In this document: piece by piece, positions 36,329 through 45,082 of the stretch | Layout of the letters: every line of letters begins with the position of its first letter | How positions within the stretch are numbered: position 1 is the first letter of the stretch | Assembly (NCBI GenBank): GCA_947493145.1 | Contig: CANLPZ010000001.1 | Span: 1,392,501 to 1,456,500, forward strand | Length of the DNA: 64,000 nt | Source: an uncultured Paracoccaceae bacterium | GTDB lineage: Bacteria; Pseudomonadota; Alphaproteobacteria; Rhodobacterales; Rhodobacteraceae | Direction: 5' to 3' | Notes under the pieces: generated by a model | What the model saw: only the letters and a program-made list of their open reading frames with translations | What the model was told of the DNA's origin: nothing | Database searches by the model: none | Position numbers and translations under genes: made by a program

Positions 36329-39300
36329 ATGAGCCAGGCAAGATTAGGTGTCGATATCGGCGGAACTTTTACTGATGTTGTCTTGGAAATAGGATCTAAA
36401 ACCTATTCAACTAAAATTTTGACGACTTACAAAGCACCCGAAGATGCGATCGTCGAAGGTATGCAGCAAGTTTGCCAAGACGCAGGCATTCAAACAAAGT
36501 CGATTGAACAAATCATTCACGGGACGACACTTGCAACCAATGCGCTGATTGAACGACGTGGTGCCAAAACCGCTTTGATTACAACAAAGGGGTTTCGTGA
36601 CGTTATCGAAATGCGGTCTGAAAGCCGATTTGAACAATATGATCTAAACTTGGAACTTCCTGACCCGCTTTTGTCGCGCAATCAACGATATGTTGTTTCC
36701 GAACGTGTTGATGCGAATGGAAATGTTTTGACGCCATTGTCGATCAAAGATGTCAATGACGTTATCGATCGTATTGACGCTGCAGGATATGAAAGTGTCG
36801 CTGTCGGTCTGCTTCATTCCTACATGAACAGTGACCACGAAAAAACGATCCTAAAGGAACTAAACAAGCGTCTACCGAATGTCATGGTTTCCCTTTCATC
36901 CAATGTTTCGCCACAGATGCGCGAATACGAACGGTTCAACACAACAATTGCGAACGCCTATATTCAACCTCTGATCAAAACCTATTTGTCGCGACTGAAA
37001 TCCCGACTCAGGGACGAAGGTGCCGATTGCCCCGTGTTTTTAATGCATTCGGGTGGTGGAATCATGTCATTGGAAAGCGCGTCGGAGTTTCCAGTTCGTT
37101 TGGTTGAATCCGGTCCTGCTGGCGGTGCGATTTTTGCAGCTGACATTGCCGCACGACATGGTTTGGAAAAAGTCCTAAGTTTTGACATGGGCGGTACGAC
37201 CGCCAAAATTTGTCTGATCAAAAATCAAACACCAAAAACAGCACGCGTGTTCGAAGTGGCGCGAACCTATCGGTTCAAAAAGGGATCGGGTATGCCGATT
37301 TCTATTCCAGTGATTGACATGGTCGAAATTGGGGCAGGCGGCGGTTCATTGGCGCATGTCGATGGAATGAACCAAATTCGTGTGGGTCCAGAAAGCGCGG
37401 GGTCAGAGCCGGGACCTGCTTGTTATGGGCGTAACGGGATGCGACCGGCTGTTACAGATGCAGATTTGGTTCTGGGAAAACTCGATCCACACAATTTTGC
37501 AGGCGGGTCGTTCGCATTGGATTTACAGGCGTCGAAAACAGCATTGTTAGCGCATCTGGGAAACAAGGTTTCCATAACAGCGCAGGAGGCAGCGCTTGGT
37601 CTTGCGGAAGTTGTAGATGAAAACATGGCGAACGCTGCGCGAGTCCACGCGGTTGAAAATGGCGAAGACCTTAGTGAATACACAATGATCGCCTTTGGCG
37701 GAGCGGCCCCTTTGCACGCCGCGCGCCTTTGCGAAAAGCTCGGTGTGTCGCGGTGTTTGATCCCACCTGGGGCGGGGGTCGGATCGGCAATTGGTTTTCT
37801 TCGTGCGCCCTTTAGTTTTGAATCGAATCGAAGCGATTTTGTACGACTTAGCGACCTTAATTCCGATCGCGCCACGTCCTTGCTCAAGGACATGAAAAAA
37901 GAAGCTGAAGGGTTCGTACGCTCCTGCGATGAAAATGCCGACATCTTGACCGAGTACAAAATTTATATGCGTTACGAAGGGCAAGGTTGGGAAATTCCAG
38001 TCCGACTAACCGCTGCGCAAGCAGCCCAACCATCTCGTGACGTTTATCAATCCTTGTTCGAGGCGGAGTACACAAAACTATTCGGACGTGCAGTCGAAGA
38101 TATTCCTGTCGAAATCACTGTATGGTCGGTCAACGCAATTACGAAATCGGGTGTGGTCGAAAAAGAGGCCGCGAATGTGAAATCGAATGCGATTGAGGGC
38201 GCAACAACTCGATCACTGTTTGACGCCGGACAGAATGAACCAGTTGAGGCCACTTGCGTACGTCGGGTGGATATAAAGACCGGAGATTTTGTTGCAGGTC
38301 CCGCAATCGTAAGCGAGGATGAAACAACCATAGTGGTTCCGTCGAGTCGAGAAATTTCAATGGCCGGTGATGGGACACTGTTTATGGAAATGTCTGGCGA
38401 TGCGCCAAAGTCAGACAAAGTCGACGATGTAACAAACGTTGGTTTGCAGGTCATGTGGAACCGATTGATTTCCGTCGTCGAAGAACAAGCACAGGCGCTG
38501 GTTCGTACAGCGTTTTCAACATCGGTCCGCGAAGCAGGCGATCTATCTGCCGGTGTGTACGACGTTGACGGTAAAATGCTTGCCCAAGCCGTAACCGGCA
38601 CGCCAGGTCATGTGAACGCCATGGCGGATGCGGTTGCGCATTTTATTCGACGTATTGGCCGCGAGACGATGAAGGAAGGCGACGTTTACGTCACGAATGA
38701 TCCTTGGGAAGGGACAGGTCACCTCCACGACATTACGATGGTTACGCCTTCGTTTTTAGGGTCGGAGCTTGTCGGGTTTTTCGCCTGTACCGCACATATT
38801 GTCGACATCGGTGGTCGTGGCTTTGGGGCGGATGCAGCGAGTGTGTACGAAGAGGGTTTATACCTTCCTATCATGCGGTTTGCTGACCAAGGAAAAGTCG
38901 ACGCAACCTTGGTTCGCATTGTTCGCGGGAATGTGCGCGAACCAGACCAATTGATCGGTGATATGTATGCTTTGGCAACGTGTAACGAAATCGGGCACCG
39001 GCGTTTAATGGAAATGATGCATGAATTTAACCTGTCAGATCTTCAGGGAGTATCGAAGTACATTTTGGATAATTCGCGTGATGCAACTTTGGATCGCATC
39101 AATCGATTAACAAACGCGACGGCGACAGGGGAAATGACAGTTGATGGATTTGATAGCCCGATTACGTTGAAAACCAAAATTTCGATTGAAGAAAACCGAA
39201 TTGTCACCGACTTCACCGGTACCAGTGGATTGGACAAAAAAGGCATCAATTGTCCATTGGTTTATACAAAGGCATATGCCTGTTACGCGCTGAAATGTGC

Positions 39301-40126
39301 AATCGCCCCAGACATCCCAAACAACGCTGCCTCGCTTGCGCCCTTCGAAGTCATCGCGCCGGAAAATTCAATTGTGCATGCTTTGCATCCGGCACCTGTG
39401 GCGTTGCGCCATATCGTTGGTCACTTTGTTCCAGATGCAGTGTATAACGCCTTGGATAAAATATTACCTCACACCGTGCCAGCAGAAGGCGCAGGGTGTT
39501 TGTGCAATTTCCAGGTGTCCCTAAGGCCACGAACAGATCAAGAGGCGCCTTCCAGTGCACGACGGGCAGAGGTTCTGACGTTCAATTCTGGTGGATCAGG
39601 TGCGCGCCCCACGGTTGATGGTCTTAACGCCACGGCATTCCCGTCTGGCGTGATGACAATGCCCGTTGAGGCAACAGAACAAGCTGGCCCGATAATTATT
39701 TGGCGCAAAGAATTTAGACAAGATAGCGGCGGCGCTGGTGCATACCGAGGTGGATTGGGACAATTTATGGAAGTCGGGGCGCAAGACGGGCATGAGTTTG
39801 ATTTTCAGGCGATGTTTGATCGGGTGGATCATCCTGCGCGTGGACGAAATGGCGGAAAGTCCGGTGCACCGACAACAATTGGGCAAGACAACGGCACGTC
39901 AATGCGCGGGAAGGGAAAACAATTCGTTGCGCATGGCAGACGTGTCGAATTGGCCCTACCAGGTGGCGCGGGGTACGGGGATCCGAAAAGTCGAGATCGC
40001 GCATTGGTAAAGAGAGACCTTGCCAGAGGGTATATTTCGGAAAACACTGCGATGGATATCTATGGTTTGACTCTAGACGACATTGAAACGGTCAGACATC
40101 AAATCGCCAAAGGGGATTTTGTATGA
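36329..40126 (+). CDS. Fused hydantoinase A/B (oxoprolinase-type) protein
   Basis: Large ATP-dependent amidohydrolase of 1265 residues with HyuA (about 1-690) and HyuB (about 700-1265) in one chain, as in eukaryotic 5-oxoprolinase. HyuA: GVDIGGTFTDVVLE, HGTTLATNALIERRGAKTALITTKGFRDVIEMR, SNVSPQMREYERFNTTIANAYIQP, DMGGTTAKICLI, EIGAGGGSLAHVD. HyuB: REAGDLSAGVYDVDGKMLAQAVTGTPGHV, DVYVTNDPWEGTGHLHDITM, and a Gly-rich end (LPGGAGYGDPKSRD). Bacteria more often have two genes. Substrates of the family include 5-oxoproline, N-methylhydantoin and ketones, so the true one is open. Start at ATG 36329, with GGAG before it. First gene of the operon. Confidence 0.92.
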   Translation: MSQARLGVDIGGTFTDVVLEIGSKTYSTKILTTYKAPEDAIVEGMQQVCQDAGIQTKSIEQIIHGTTLATNALIERRGAKTALITTKGFRDVIEMRSESRFEQYDLNLELPDPLLSRNQRYVVSERVDANGNVLTPLSIKDVNDVIDRIDAAGYESVAVGLLHSYMNSDHEKTILKELNKRLPNVMVSLSSNVSPQMREYERFNTTIANAYIQPLIKTYLSRLKSRLRDEGADCPVFLMHSGGGIMSLESASEFPVRLVESGPAGGAIFAADIAARHGLEKVLSFDMGGTTAKICLIKNQTPKTARVFEVARTYRFKKGSGMPISIPVIDMVEIGAGGGSLAHVDGMNQIRVGPESAGSEPGPACYGRNGMRPAVTDADLVLGKLDPHNFAGGSFALDLQASKTALLAHLGNKVSITAQEAALGLAEVVDENMANAARVHAVENGEDLSEYTMIAFGGAAPLHAARLCEKLGVSRCLIPPGAGVGSAIGFLRAPFSFESNRSDFVRLSDLNSDRATSLLKDMKKEAEGFVRSCDENADILTEYKIYMRYEGQGWEIPVRLTAAQAAQPSRDVYQSLFEAEYTKLFGRAVEDIPVEITVWSVNAITKSGVVEKEAANVKSNAIEGATTRSLFDAGQNEPVEATCVRRVDIKTGDFVAGPAIVSEDETTIVVPSSREISMAGDGTLFMEMSGDAPKSDKVDDVTNVGLQVMWNRLISVVEEQAQALVRTAFSTSVREAGDLSAGVYDVDGKMLAQAVTGTPGHVNAMADAVAHFIRRIGRETMKEGDVYVTNDPWEGTGHLHDITMVTPSFLGSELVGFFACTAHIVDIGGRGFGADAASVYEEGLYLPIMRFADQGKVDATLVRIVRGNVREPDQLIGDMYALATCNEIGHRRLMEMMHEFNLSDLQGVSKYILDNSRDATLDRINRLTNATATGEMTVDGFDSPITLKTKISIEENRIVTDFTGTSGLDKKGINCPLVYTKAYACYALKCAIAPDIPNNAASLAPFEVIAPENSIVHALHPAPVALRHIVGHFVPDAVYNALDKILPHTVPAEGAGCLCNFQVSLRPRTDQEAPSSARRAEVLTFNSGGSGARPTVDGLNATAFPSGVMTMPVEATEQAGPIIIWRKEFRQDSGGAGAYRGGLGQFMEVGAQDGHEFDFQAMFDRVDHPARGRNGGKSGAPTTIGQDNGTSMRGKGKQFVAHGRRVELALPGGAGYGDPKSRDRALVKRDLARGYISENTAMDIYGLTLDDIETVRHQIAKGDFV

Positions 40127-41331
40127 CGCAACAGGCTCCAATAAAACAAACTTACGATGTGGTGATTGTCGGTGGGGCCATGCTTGGTTCGTCGGTCGCA
40201 TGGTTTACGGCAAACAACCCCGATTTCAACGGTTCAATATTGGTTGTTGAACGTGATCCGACCTATGAGTTTACGTCAACGGTGCACACCAACAGCTGTA
40301 TGAGGCAACAATTCAGTACCAAAATTAACATTCAAATTTCGCAATTCGCTGCTGACTTCGTCAAGAATTTCCGCAAATACATGGGCGGCGATGAACGCGT
40401 TCCTGATGTGCCGATTCAGTCGTATGGATATATGTATCTTGCTGACAACGAACCATTTGCGACAACTTTAAAAGAACTACAAAAATTGCAAGTTTCATGT
40501 GGTGCCGGAACCAAACACATGACGGCAGATGAAATCAAACGCGACTATCCATTTTACATGTTGGACGACATTGTCGCAGGTAATCATAATTTGATTGATG
40601 AGGGATATTTTGATGGGAATACCTTGTTCGATTGGTGGAAACGTTCGGCGAAAGAAAAAGGTGTTGAGTTTGTACACAACGAAGTCGTTGGCATTAACCT
40701 GAACGATGCTGGCACCGGGGTCGACAGTGTAACCCTCGCAAGCGGGGAACATGTATCATGTGGTCAGGTTGTAAATGCATCCGGCCCGCGTGCCGCACGA
40801 ACCGCGGCTATGGCGGGTATCGAAATACCGGTCGAACCTCGAAAGCGATACACGTTCATTTTCGATGCTGCAAAACCATTGGACCGTGACCTACCGCTAA
40901 CGATCGATCCATCAGGCGTACATATGCGATCAGAGGGGTCATATTACCTTGCGGGTTGCCCGCCTGATGTTGATCCCGCAGTTGATTACGACGATTTTGT
41001 TGAGGATCATTCGCTGTGGGAAAACAAAGTATGGCCTGTTCTCGCATCCCGCATTCCACAGTTCGAACGGGTGAAACTGATAAACTCTTGGGTTGGGCAT
41101 TATGCCTTTAACCATTTTGATCAAAACGCGATTGTTGGTCCGCACTCAAAAATAACGAATTTCGTTTTTGTAAACGGATTTTCGGGGCATGGCTTTCAGC
41201 AGTCTCCTGCGATGGGGCGTGGTGTTTCTGAAATCCTGACCTATGGTGAATACCGAACGCTCGATCTTTCGCCATTTGGTTATGATCGGATCGAAAACCA
41301 AATTCCTTTTGTTGAAAAGGCAGTTATTTGA
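40123..41331 (+). CDS. FAD-dependent oxidoreductase (D-amino-acid oxidase/sarcosine oxidase family)
   Basis: Flavoenzyme of 402 residues. Dinucleotide-binding VVIVGGAMLGSSVAW, then VVERDPTYEFTSTVHTNSCMRQQFS (the substrate/flavin loop), VNASGPRAARTAAMAGI, and the C-terminal SWVGHYAFNHFDQNAIVGPHSKITNFVFVNGFSGHGFQQSPAMG, typical of DAO proteins of the FOXRED1/sarcosine-oxidase branch. It probably oxidises the C-N bond of an N-substituted amino acid released upstream in the pathway. It overlaps the hydantoinase stop by 4 bases and the aldolase start by 4 bases. Confidence 0.92.
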   Translation: MTQQAPIKQTYDVVIVGGAMLGSSVAWFTANNPDFNGSILVVERDPTYEFTSTVHTNSCMRQQFSTKINIQISQFAADFVKNFRKYMGGDERVPDVPIQSYGYMYLADNEPFATTLKELQKLQVSCGAGTKHMTADEIKRDYPFYMLDDIVAGNHNLIDEGYFDGNTLFDWWKRSAKEKGVEFVHNEVVGINLNDAGTGVDSVTLASGEHVSCGQVVNASGPRAARTAAMAGIEIPVEPRKRYTFIFDAAKPLDRDLPLTIDPSGVHMRSEGSYYLAGCPPDVDPAVDYDDFVEDHSLWENKVWPVLASRIPQFERVKLINSWVGHYAFNHFDQNAIVGPHSKITNFVFVNGFSGHGFQQSPAMGRGVSEILTYGEYRTLDLSPFGYDRIENQIPFVEKAVI

Positions 41332-42110
41332 AAACGCTACCGACAAATAAGTTCCTTCGCGGGATACAATCAAAAGACCCTCAAATTGGGCTTTGGATTA
41401 GCCTGTGTAGCAATATCGGCGCCGACGTCGTAGCACCGTCCGGTTTTGATTGGGTTTTGGTTGATATGGAACACAGCGCAAACGACTATCAGTCAGTTAT
41501 GAGCCAATTGCAGGTCTTTGACACTTCGAAAGCGACAGCGATTGTTCGGCCAGAATGGAATGATCCGGTTGCTGTTAAACGGCTATTGGATATCGGCGCA
41601 CGCGGGTTGTTATTTCCGATGATTAATTCCGTAGACGAAGCAAAACAGGCCGTCGCTGCAACACGGTACCCGCCGCATGGGATTCGGGGTTTCAGTGCAT
41701 CGACAAGAGCGAACAGGTACGGTCGCACCCCAGATTATATAGATCGCATTGAACACGAAACCGCTGTGATTGTTCAAATTGAATCCAAAGCCGCGTTAGC
41801 TGTTGCCGATGACATCGCAGCAGTGGACGGTGTCGACGGCGTGTTTTTTGGTCCAGCAGATATTGCTGCGGACATGGGTTTGATCGGACAGCCGCTTAAC
41901 GCCGCTGTTTGGGATGTAATTCGACCCGTCGCGAAACGCTTGATCGCGTTGGGGGTTCCTGTTGGAACGTTGGTTGCGGACGCGCAGTTCGCCGCCGAAC
42001 TTATAAATGATGGGTTCAATTTCGTTGCATGCGGGTCAGACATTGGACTGCTCGCTAAGGCGAGTGATGCCTTATTAGAGACTGTTAAGTCAAAAATCGT
42101 GGAGACGTAA
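41328..42110 (+). CDS. HpcH/HpaI family class II aldolase
   Basis: Metal-dependent 2-keto-3-deoxy acid aldolase, 260 residues. GLWISLCSNIGADVVAPSGFDWVLVDMEHSANDY carries the catalytic region, VQIESKAALAVADDIAAVDGVDGVFFGPADIAADMG the metal-binding Glu and Asp, and ARGLLFPMINSVDEAKQAVAATRYPPHGIRGF the substrate loop. Family members split 4-hydroxy-2-oxoheptanedioate or 2-keto-3-deoxy-sugar acids into pyruvate and an aldehyde. The start is TTG at 41328 within the previous stop (TTGA). Confidence 0.92.
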   Translation: MKTLPTNKFLRGIQSKDPQIGLWISLCSNIGADVVAPSGFDWVLVDMEHSANDYQSVMSQLQVFDTSKATAIVRPEWNDPVAVKRLLDIGARGLLFPMINSVDEAKQAVAATRYPPHGIRGFSASTRANRYGRTPDYIDRIEHETAVIVQIESKAALAVADDIAAVDGVDGVFFGPADIAADMGLIGQPLNAAVWDVIRPVAKRLIALGVPVGTLVADAQFAAELINDGFNFVACGSDIGLLAKASDALLETVKSKIVET

Positions 42111-42111
42111 A

Positions 42112-42942
42112 ATGAAAAAATTGGTGCTGACTGGTGCAGCGGGTCGTCTGGGTGGCGTTTTGCGTGAACCGCTTGCGAAAATGGCGGACCAATTGGTCAC
42201 GACTGATATTCAGGACACGGTCGGATCCGAGCTCTTGCCGAATGAGACTTATATCAAAGCTGATTTGTCGATGTATGATGAGATTGCCAAAGTGATTGAA
42301 GGCGCTGATATGGTGGTCCATTTCGGTGCAATCGGGGACGAAGCGCCATTCAACGCAATTTTACAAGCGAACATTATCGGTGCTTACAATGTGTGGGAGG
42401 CCGCATATCAGAACGGTGTTAAACGTGTCGTGTATGCGAGTTCCGTTCATGCGGTTGGGATGCACCACAAAAATGATGGCATTGGCTTGGATGCACCACA
42501 CCGCCCCGACACTTATTATGGCTTAGCGAAATGTTTTGCTGAGGATTTGGGCAGTTTGTATTGGGACAAACGTGGCGTCGAATCTGTTCATATGCGAATT
42601 TTTTCTTGTGCGAATGTGACAAACGCGCGCGCGCTGGGCACGTGGTTGTCGTACGATGATCTCATCCATATGACGCAACGCGCGATTGATACACCTTCTG
42701 TTGGATTTACAATTGTTTACGGACTTTCCAACAATGACAGAGCAATGGTTGATAATTCAAAAGCTGCGTTTCTCGGCTACAAACCTAAAGACAACGCTGA
42801 ACAATTCGCTGAACAAATTTTGGCATCTGAACCGACAGCCGATCCACAGGACAAAGCACAACAATGTCTCGGTGGACCGTTTGCAACAGTTGAGTTGGGA
42901 AATTCAGGAGTCGCGCATTTAAATTTAGATGAAACAAAGTAA
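42112..42942 (+). CDS. NAD-dependent SDR, uronate-dehydrogenase-like
   Basis: Extended short-chain dehydrogenase of 276 residues: TGAAGRLGGVLREPL cofactor motif, VVHFGAIGDEAPFNAILQANIIGAYNVWEAAYQNGVKRVVYASS, Tyr/Lys pair in PDTYYGLAKCFAEDLGSLY, and WLSYDDL, all as in bacterial uronate dehydrogenases (D-galacturonate or D-glucuronate to aldarolactone). The substrate here may differ since the neighbours are hydantoinase and amine-oxidase genes. Starts one base after the aldolase stop. Confidence 0.87.
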   Translation: MKKLVLTGAAGRLGGVLREPLAKMADQLVTTDIQDTVGSELLPNETYIKADLSMYDEIAKVIEGADMVVHFGAIGDEAPFNAILQANIIGAYNVWEAAYQNGVKRVVYASSVHAVGMHHKNDGIGLDAPHRPDTYYGLAKCFAEDLGSLYWDKRGVESVHMRIFSCANVTNARALGTWLSYDDLIHMTQRAIDTPSVGFTIVYGLSNNDRAMVDNSKAAFLGYKPKDNAEQFAEQILASEPTADPQDKAQQCLGGPFATVELGNSGVAHLNLDETK

Positions 42943-42951
42943 TTGGAAAAA

Positions 42952-43464
42952 ATGACAAAGATCGAACAAGCCCGTGCGTTTGCCAAAGGAGCTCACCAAG
43001 CAATTGCTCACAGACGAAAATATACCGGTGAGTGTTATACCCATCATTTGGCAGAGGTGGCGAAGCTTGTGGAAAACTACGGTGGAAGCGACGACATGAT
43101 ATGCGCGGCGTGGCTGCATGATGTTGTTGAAGACACCCGAATTTCCAATGATCAGGTGAAAGCTGAGTTCGGAGCGAATGTTGCGGAGTTGGTCGAGTGT
43201 TTGACCGACGTTTCAAAACCCGAAGACGGAAATCGTGCGGCGCGCAAACAAAAAGATGCCGAACATTTAAGCCGCGCAACACCAAATGCGCAGACCATCA
43301 AATTATGTGACATCATTTCGAATACAAGATCGATTGCAGAACATGATCCGAAGTTTATTCAAGTCTACGCGAAGGAAATGAAACACGTATTGTCGGTTAT
43401 GAACAAAGGTGACTCGCGACTTTATGAACTCGCGAGCCAAGACCTTAAAAAAGCTTTGGCTTAG
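42952..43464 (+). CDS. HD domain hydrolase, small-alarmone-hydrolase-like
   Basis: 170 residues forming a single HD domain of the RelA/SpoT hydrolase type (MESH1-like): AHRRKYTGECYTHHLAEVAKLV, AAWLHDVVEDTRISNDQVKAEFGANVAELVECLTDVSK, and IKLCDIISNTRSI, with the His, His-Asp, Glu-Asp and Asp residues that hold Mn. It could hydrolyse (p)ppGpp or a similar nucleotide; this needs assay. Start at ATG 42952; a TTG at 42943 is possible. It follows the SDR gene closely and may be in the catabolic operon. It converges with trhO (4-base overlap). Confidence 0.83.
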   Translation: MTKIEQARAFAKGAHQAIAHRRKYTGECYTHHLAEVAKLVENYGGSDDMICAAWLHDVVEDTRISNDQVKAEFGANVAELVECLTDVSKPEDGNRAARKQKDAEHLSRATPNAQTIKLCDIISNTRSIAEHDPKFIQVYAKEMKHVLSVMNKGDSRLYELASQDLKKALA

Positions 43465-44378
43465 CCATCATTTGGGAGCGTTCCAATGTGTCGCTCCCCC
43501 CTTGCTTTGGACAATTCGATTTGTTTTTGACGCTCGCGAAAACGCGCTTTGTCTTCGTCTGACGTGGTCGCAAAACATTTTGGACATGACACGCCAAGTT
43601 CGAACATTGGGCTTTTTACGTCCTCTGGCAAAACGGGCTGACGGCAGGCATGGCACAACGTGTGCGGCCCTTCTTTCAAACCGTGACCCACAGACACACG
43701 GTTGTCGAAAACAAAACACTCACCTTCCCAAGTGCTGTCCTTTTCATCGACTTCCTCAAGGTATTTGAGAATACCACCCTTCAGATGGTACACATCCTCG
43801 ACCCCCTGACCCAACAGGAAGTTGGTGGATTTCTCACAGCGAATTCCGCCCGTGCAGAACATCGCGATACGTTTGTTATGGAATCGATCTTTGTTTTCTT
43901 CCCACCATGCTGGAAATTCGCCAAAGGTTTTTGTTTCGGGGTCGATCGCCCCTTCGAATGTGCCGATTGCCACTTCGTAATCATTACGGGTATCGATGAC
44001 GGCAACATCTGGCGATTGGATCAATTCATTCCATTCTGCGGGATCAACGTAGTGCCCGACCGACGCGGTCGGATCCACATCCGGTTGGCCCATCGTCACG
44101 ATTTCCTTTTTCAACCGCACTTTCATTCGGCCAAACGGTGGTTGGCTTGCGGTGCTTTCTTTCCATTCAAGCGTGTCGCACCCTGGAAGTGATTTCAGGA
44201 ATGCGAGGATTGCATTGATCCCCTCACGTGACCCAGCAATGGTTCCATTAATCCCTTCGCGTGCGACCAAAAGCGTACCCATAATGGCGTTGTCTTCGCA
44301 GACCTGCCGAATACCAGGACGCAACGCATCGGGATCATCAAACCGAGTGAAATGATATAGTGCAGCAACGATATACAT
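43461..44378 (-). CDS. trhO: tRNA uridine(34) hydroxylase / rhodanese-related protein
   Basis: 305 residues, the YceA/UPF0176 family that hydroxylates U34 of tRNA on the way to 5-carboxymethoxyuridine, oxygen-dependent. N-terminal acylphosphatase-like domain (IVAALYHFTRFDD, TLLVAREGINGTIAGS), rhodanese domain (about 115-215) with the active-site loop CTGGIRCEKS (Cys175, Cys181), and a C-terminal Cys-rich tail (CHACRQP, CPKCF). Start at ATG 44378 matches family members. Divergent from pncA. Confidence 0.93.
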   Translation of the reverse strand: MYIVAALYHFTRFDDPDALRPGIRQVCEDNAIMGTLLVAREGINGTIAGSREGINAILAFLKSLPGCDTLEWKESTASQPPFGRMKVRLKKEIVTMGQPDVDPTASVGHYVDPAEWNELIQSPDVAVIDTRNDYEVAIGTFEGAIDPETKTFGEFPAWWEENKDRFHNKRIAMFCTGGIRCEKSTNFLLGQGVEDVYHLKGGILKYLEEVDEKDSTWEGECFVFDNRVSVGHGLKEGPHTLCHACRQPVLPEDVKSPMFELGVSCPKCFATTSDEDKARFRERQKQIELSKARGERHIGTLPNDG

Positions 44379-44479
44379 GGCGGGCGGTTTACTCTTATGA
44401 TCACAATGGTTCAAGAGCAGCCATTGACGCGGGTGAGTTGGGTTTCTAACCATTCGTAAAAGGATTGAGGAGTCTAACA

Positions 44480-45082
44480 ATGCAGCCTGTCAATCACGCC
44501 CTTTTGGTGATCGATGTTCAAAATGATTTTTGCCCAAACGGGGCACTTGCTGTTGCGGCGGGTAACGAAATCGTTGCACCGATCAATCGCCTGATGGACG
44601 ATTACCAAAGCGTTATCCTGACACAAGACTGGCACCCAAAGGGACACAGTTCTTTTGCAAGCAGTCATACAGCTGATCCTTTTTCTGCAATCGAAATGCC
44701 GTATGGGTCGCAAACCCTATGGCCCGATCATTGCATCCAAGGGTCCGATGGCGCCGATTTTCATGCCGATCTAAACACCACACGTGCGGATATGATTGTT
44801 CGCAAAGGATACAATCCCGCGGTCGATAGCTATTCCGCCTTTTTCGAAAATGACCAAACAACGCCAACGGGGTTGGAGGGATATTTGCGCACACGTGGCA
44901 TCGACACACTGACGCTTGTCGGTCTTGCCACTGATTTTTGTGTTAATTTTTCTGCGGTCGATGCGGCTCAGCTTGGGTTTGATGTAATGGTTCGAACTTA
45001 TTTCTGCCGAGCCATCGACATAGACGGGTCGCTAGACGCCGCCCTAACCGGCATGCGCGCCGCAGGGGTAAAGGTGGTCTAA
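44480..45082 (+). CDS. pncA: Nicotinamidase
   Basis: Converts nicotinamide to nicotinate in the NAD salvage (Preiss-Handler) route. 200 residues. Catalytic triad Asp12 (LVIDVQNDFCP), Lys109 (IVRKGYN) and Cys154 (GLATDFCVNFSAVDA); metal site DWHPKGHSSF and PDHCIQGS. The ATG 44480 has GAGGAG seven bases upstream. The pncB start codon immediately follows its stop, so both are coupled. G+C starts rising here relative to the preceding genes. Confidence 0.95.
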   Translation: MQPVNHALLVIDVQNDFCPNGALAVAAGNEIVAPINRLMDDYQSVILTQDWHPKGHSSFASSHTADPFSAIEMPYGSQTLWPDHCIQGSDGADFHADLNTTRADMIVRKGYNPAVDSYSAFFENDQTTPTGLEGYLRTRGIDTLTLVGLATDFCVNFSAVDAAQLGFDVMVRTYFCRAIDIDGSLDAALTGMRAAGVKVV

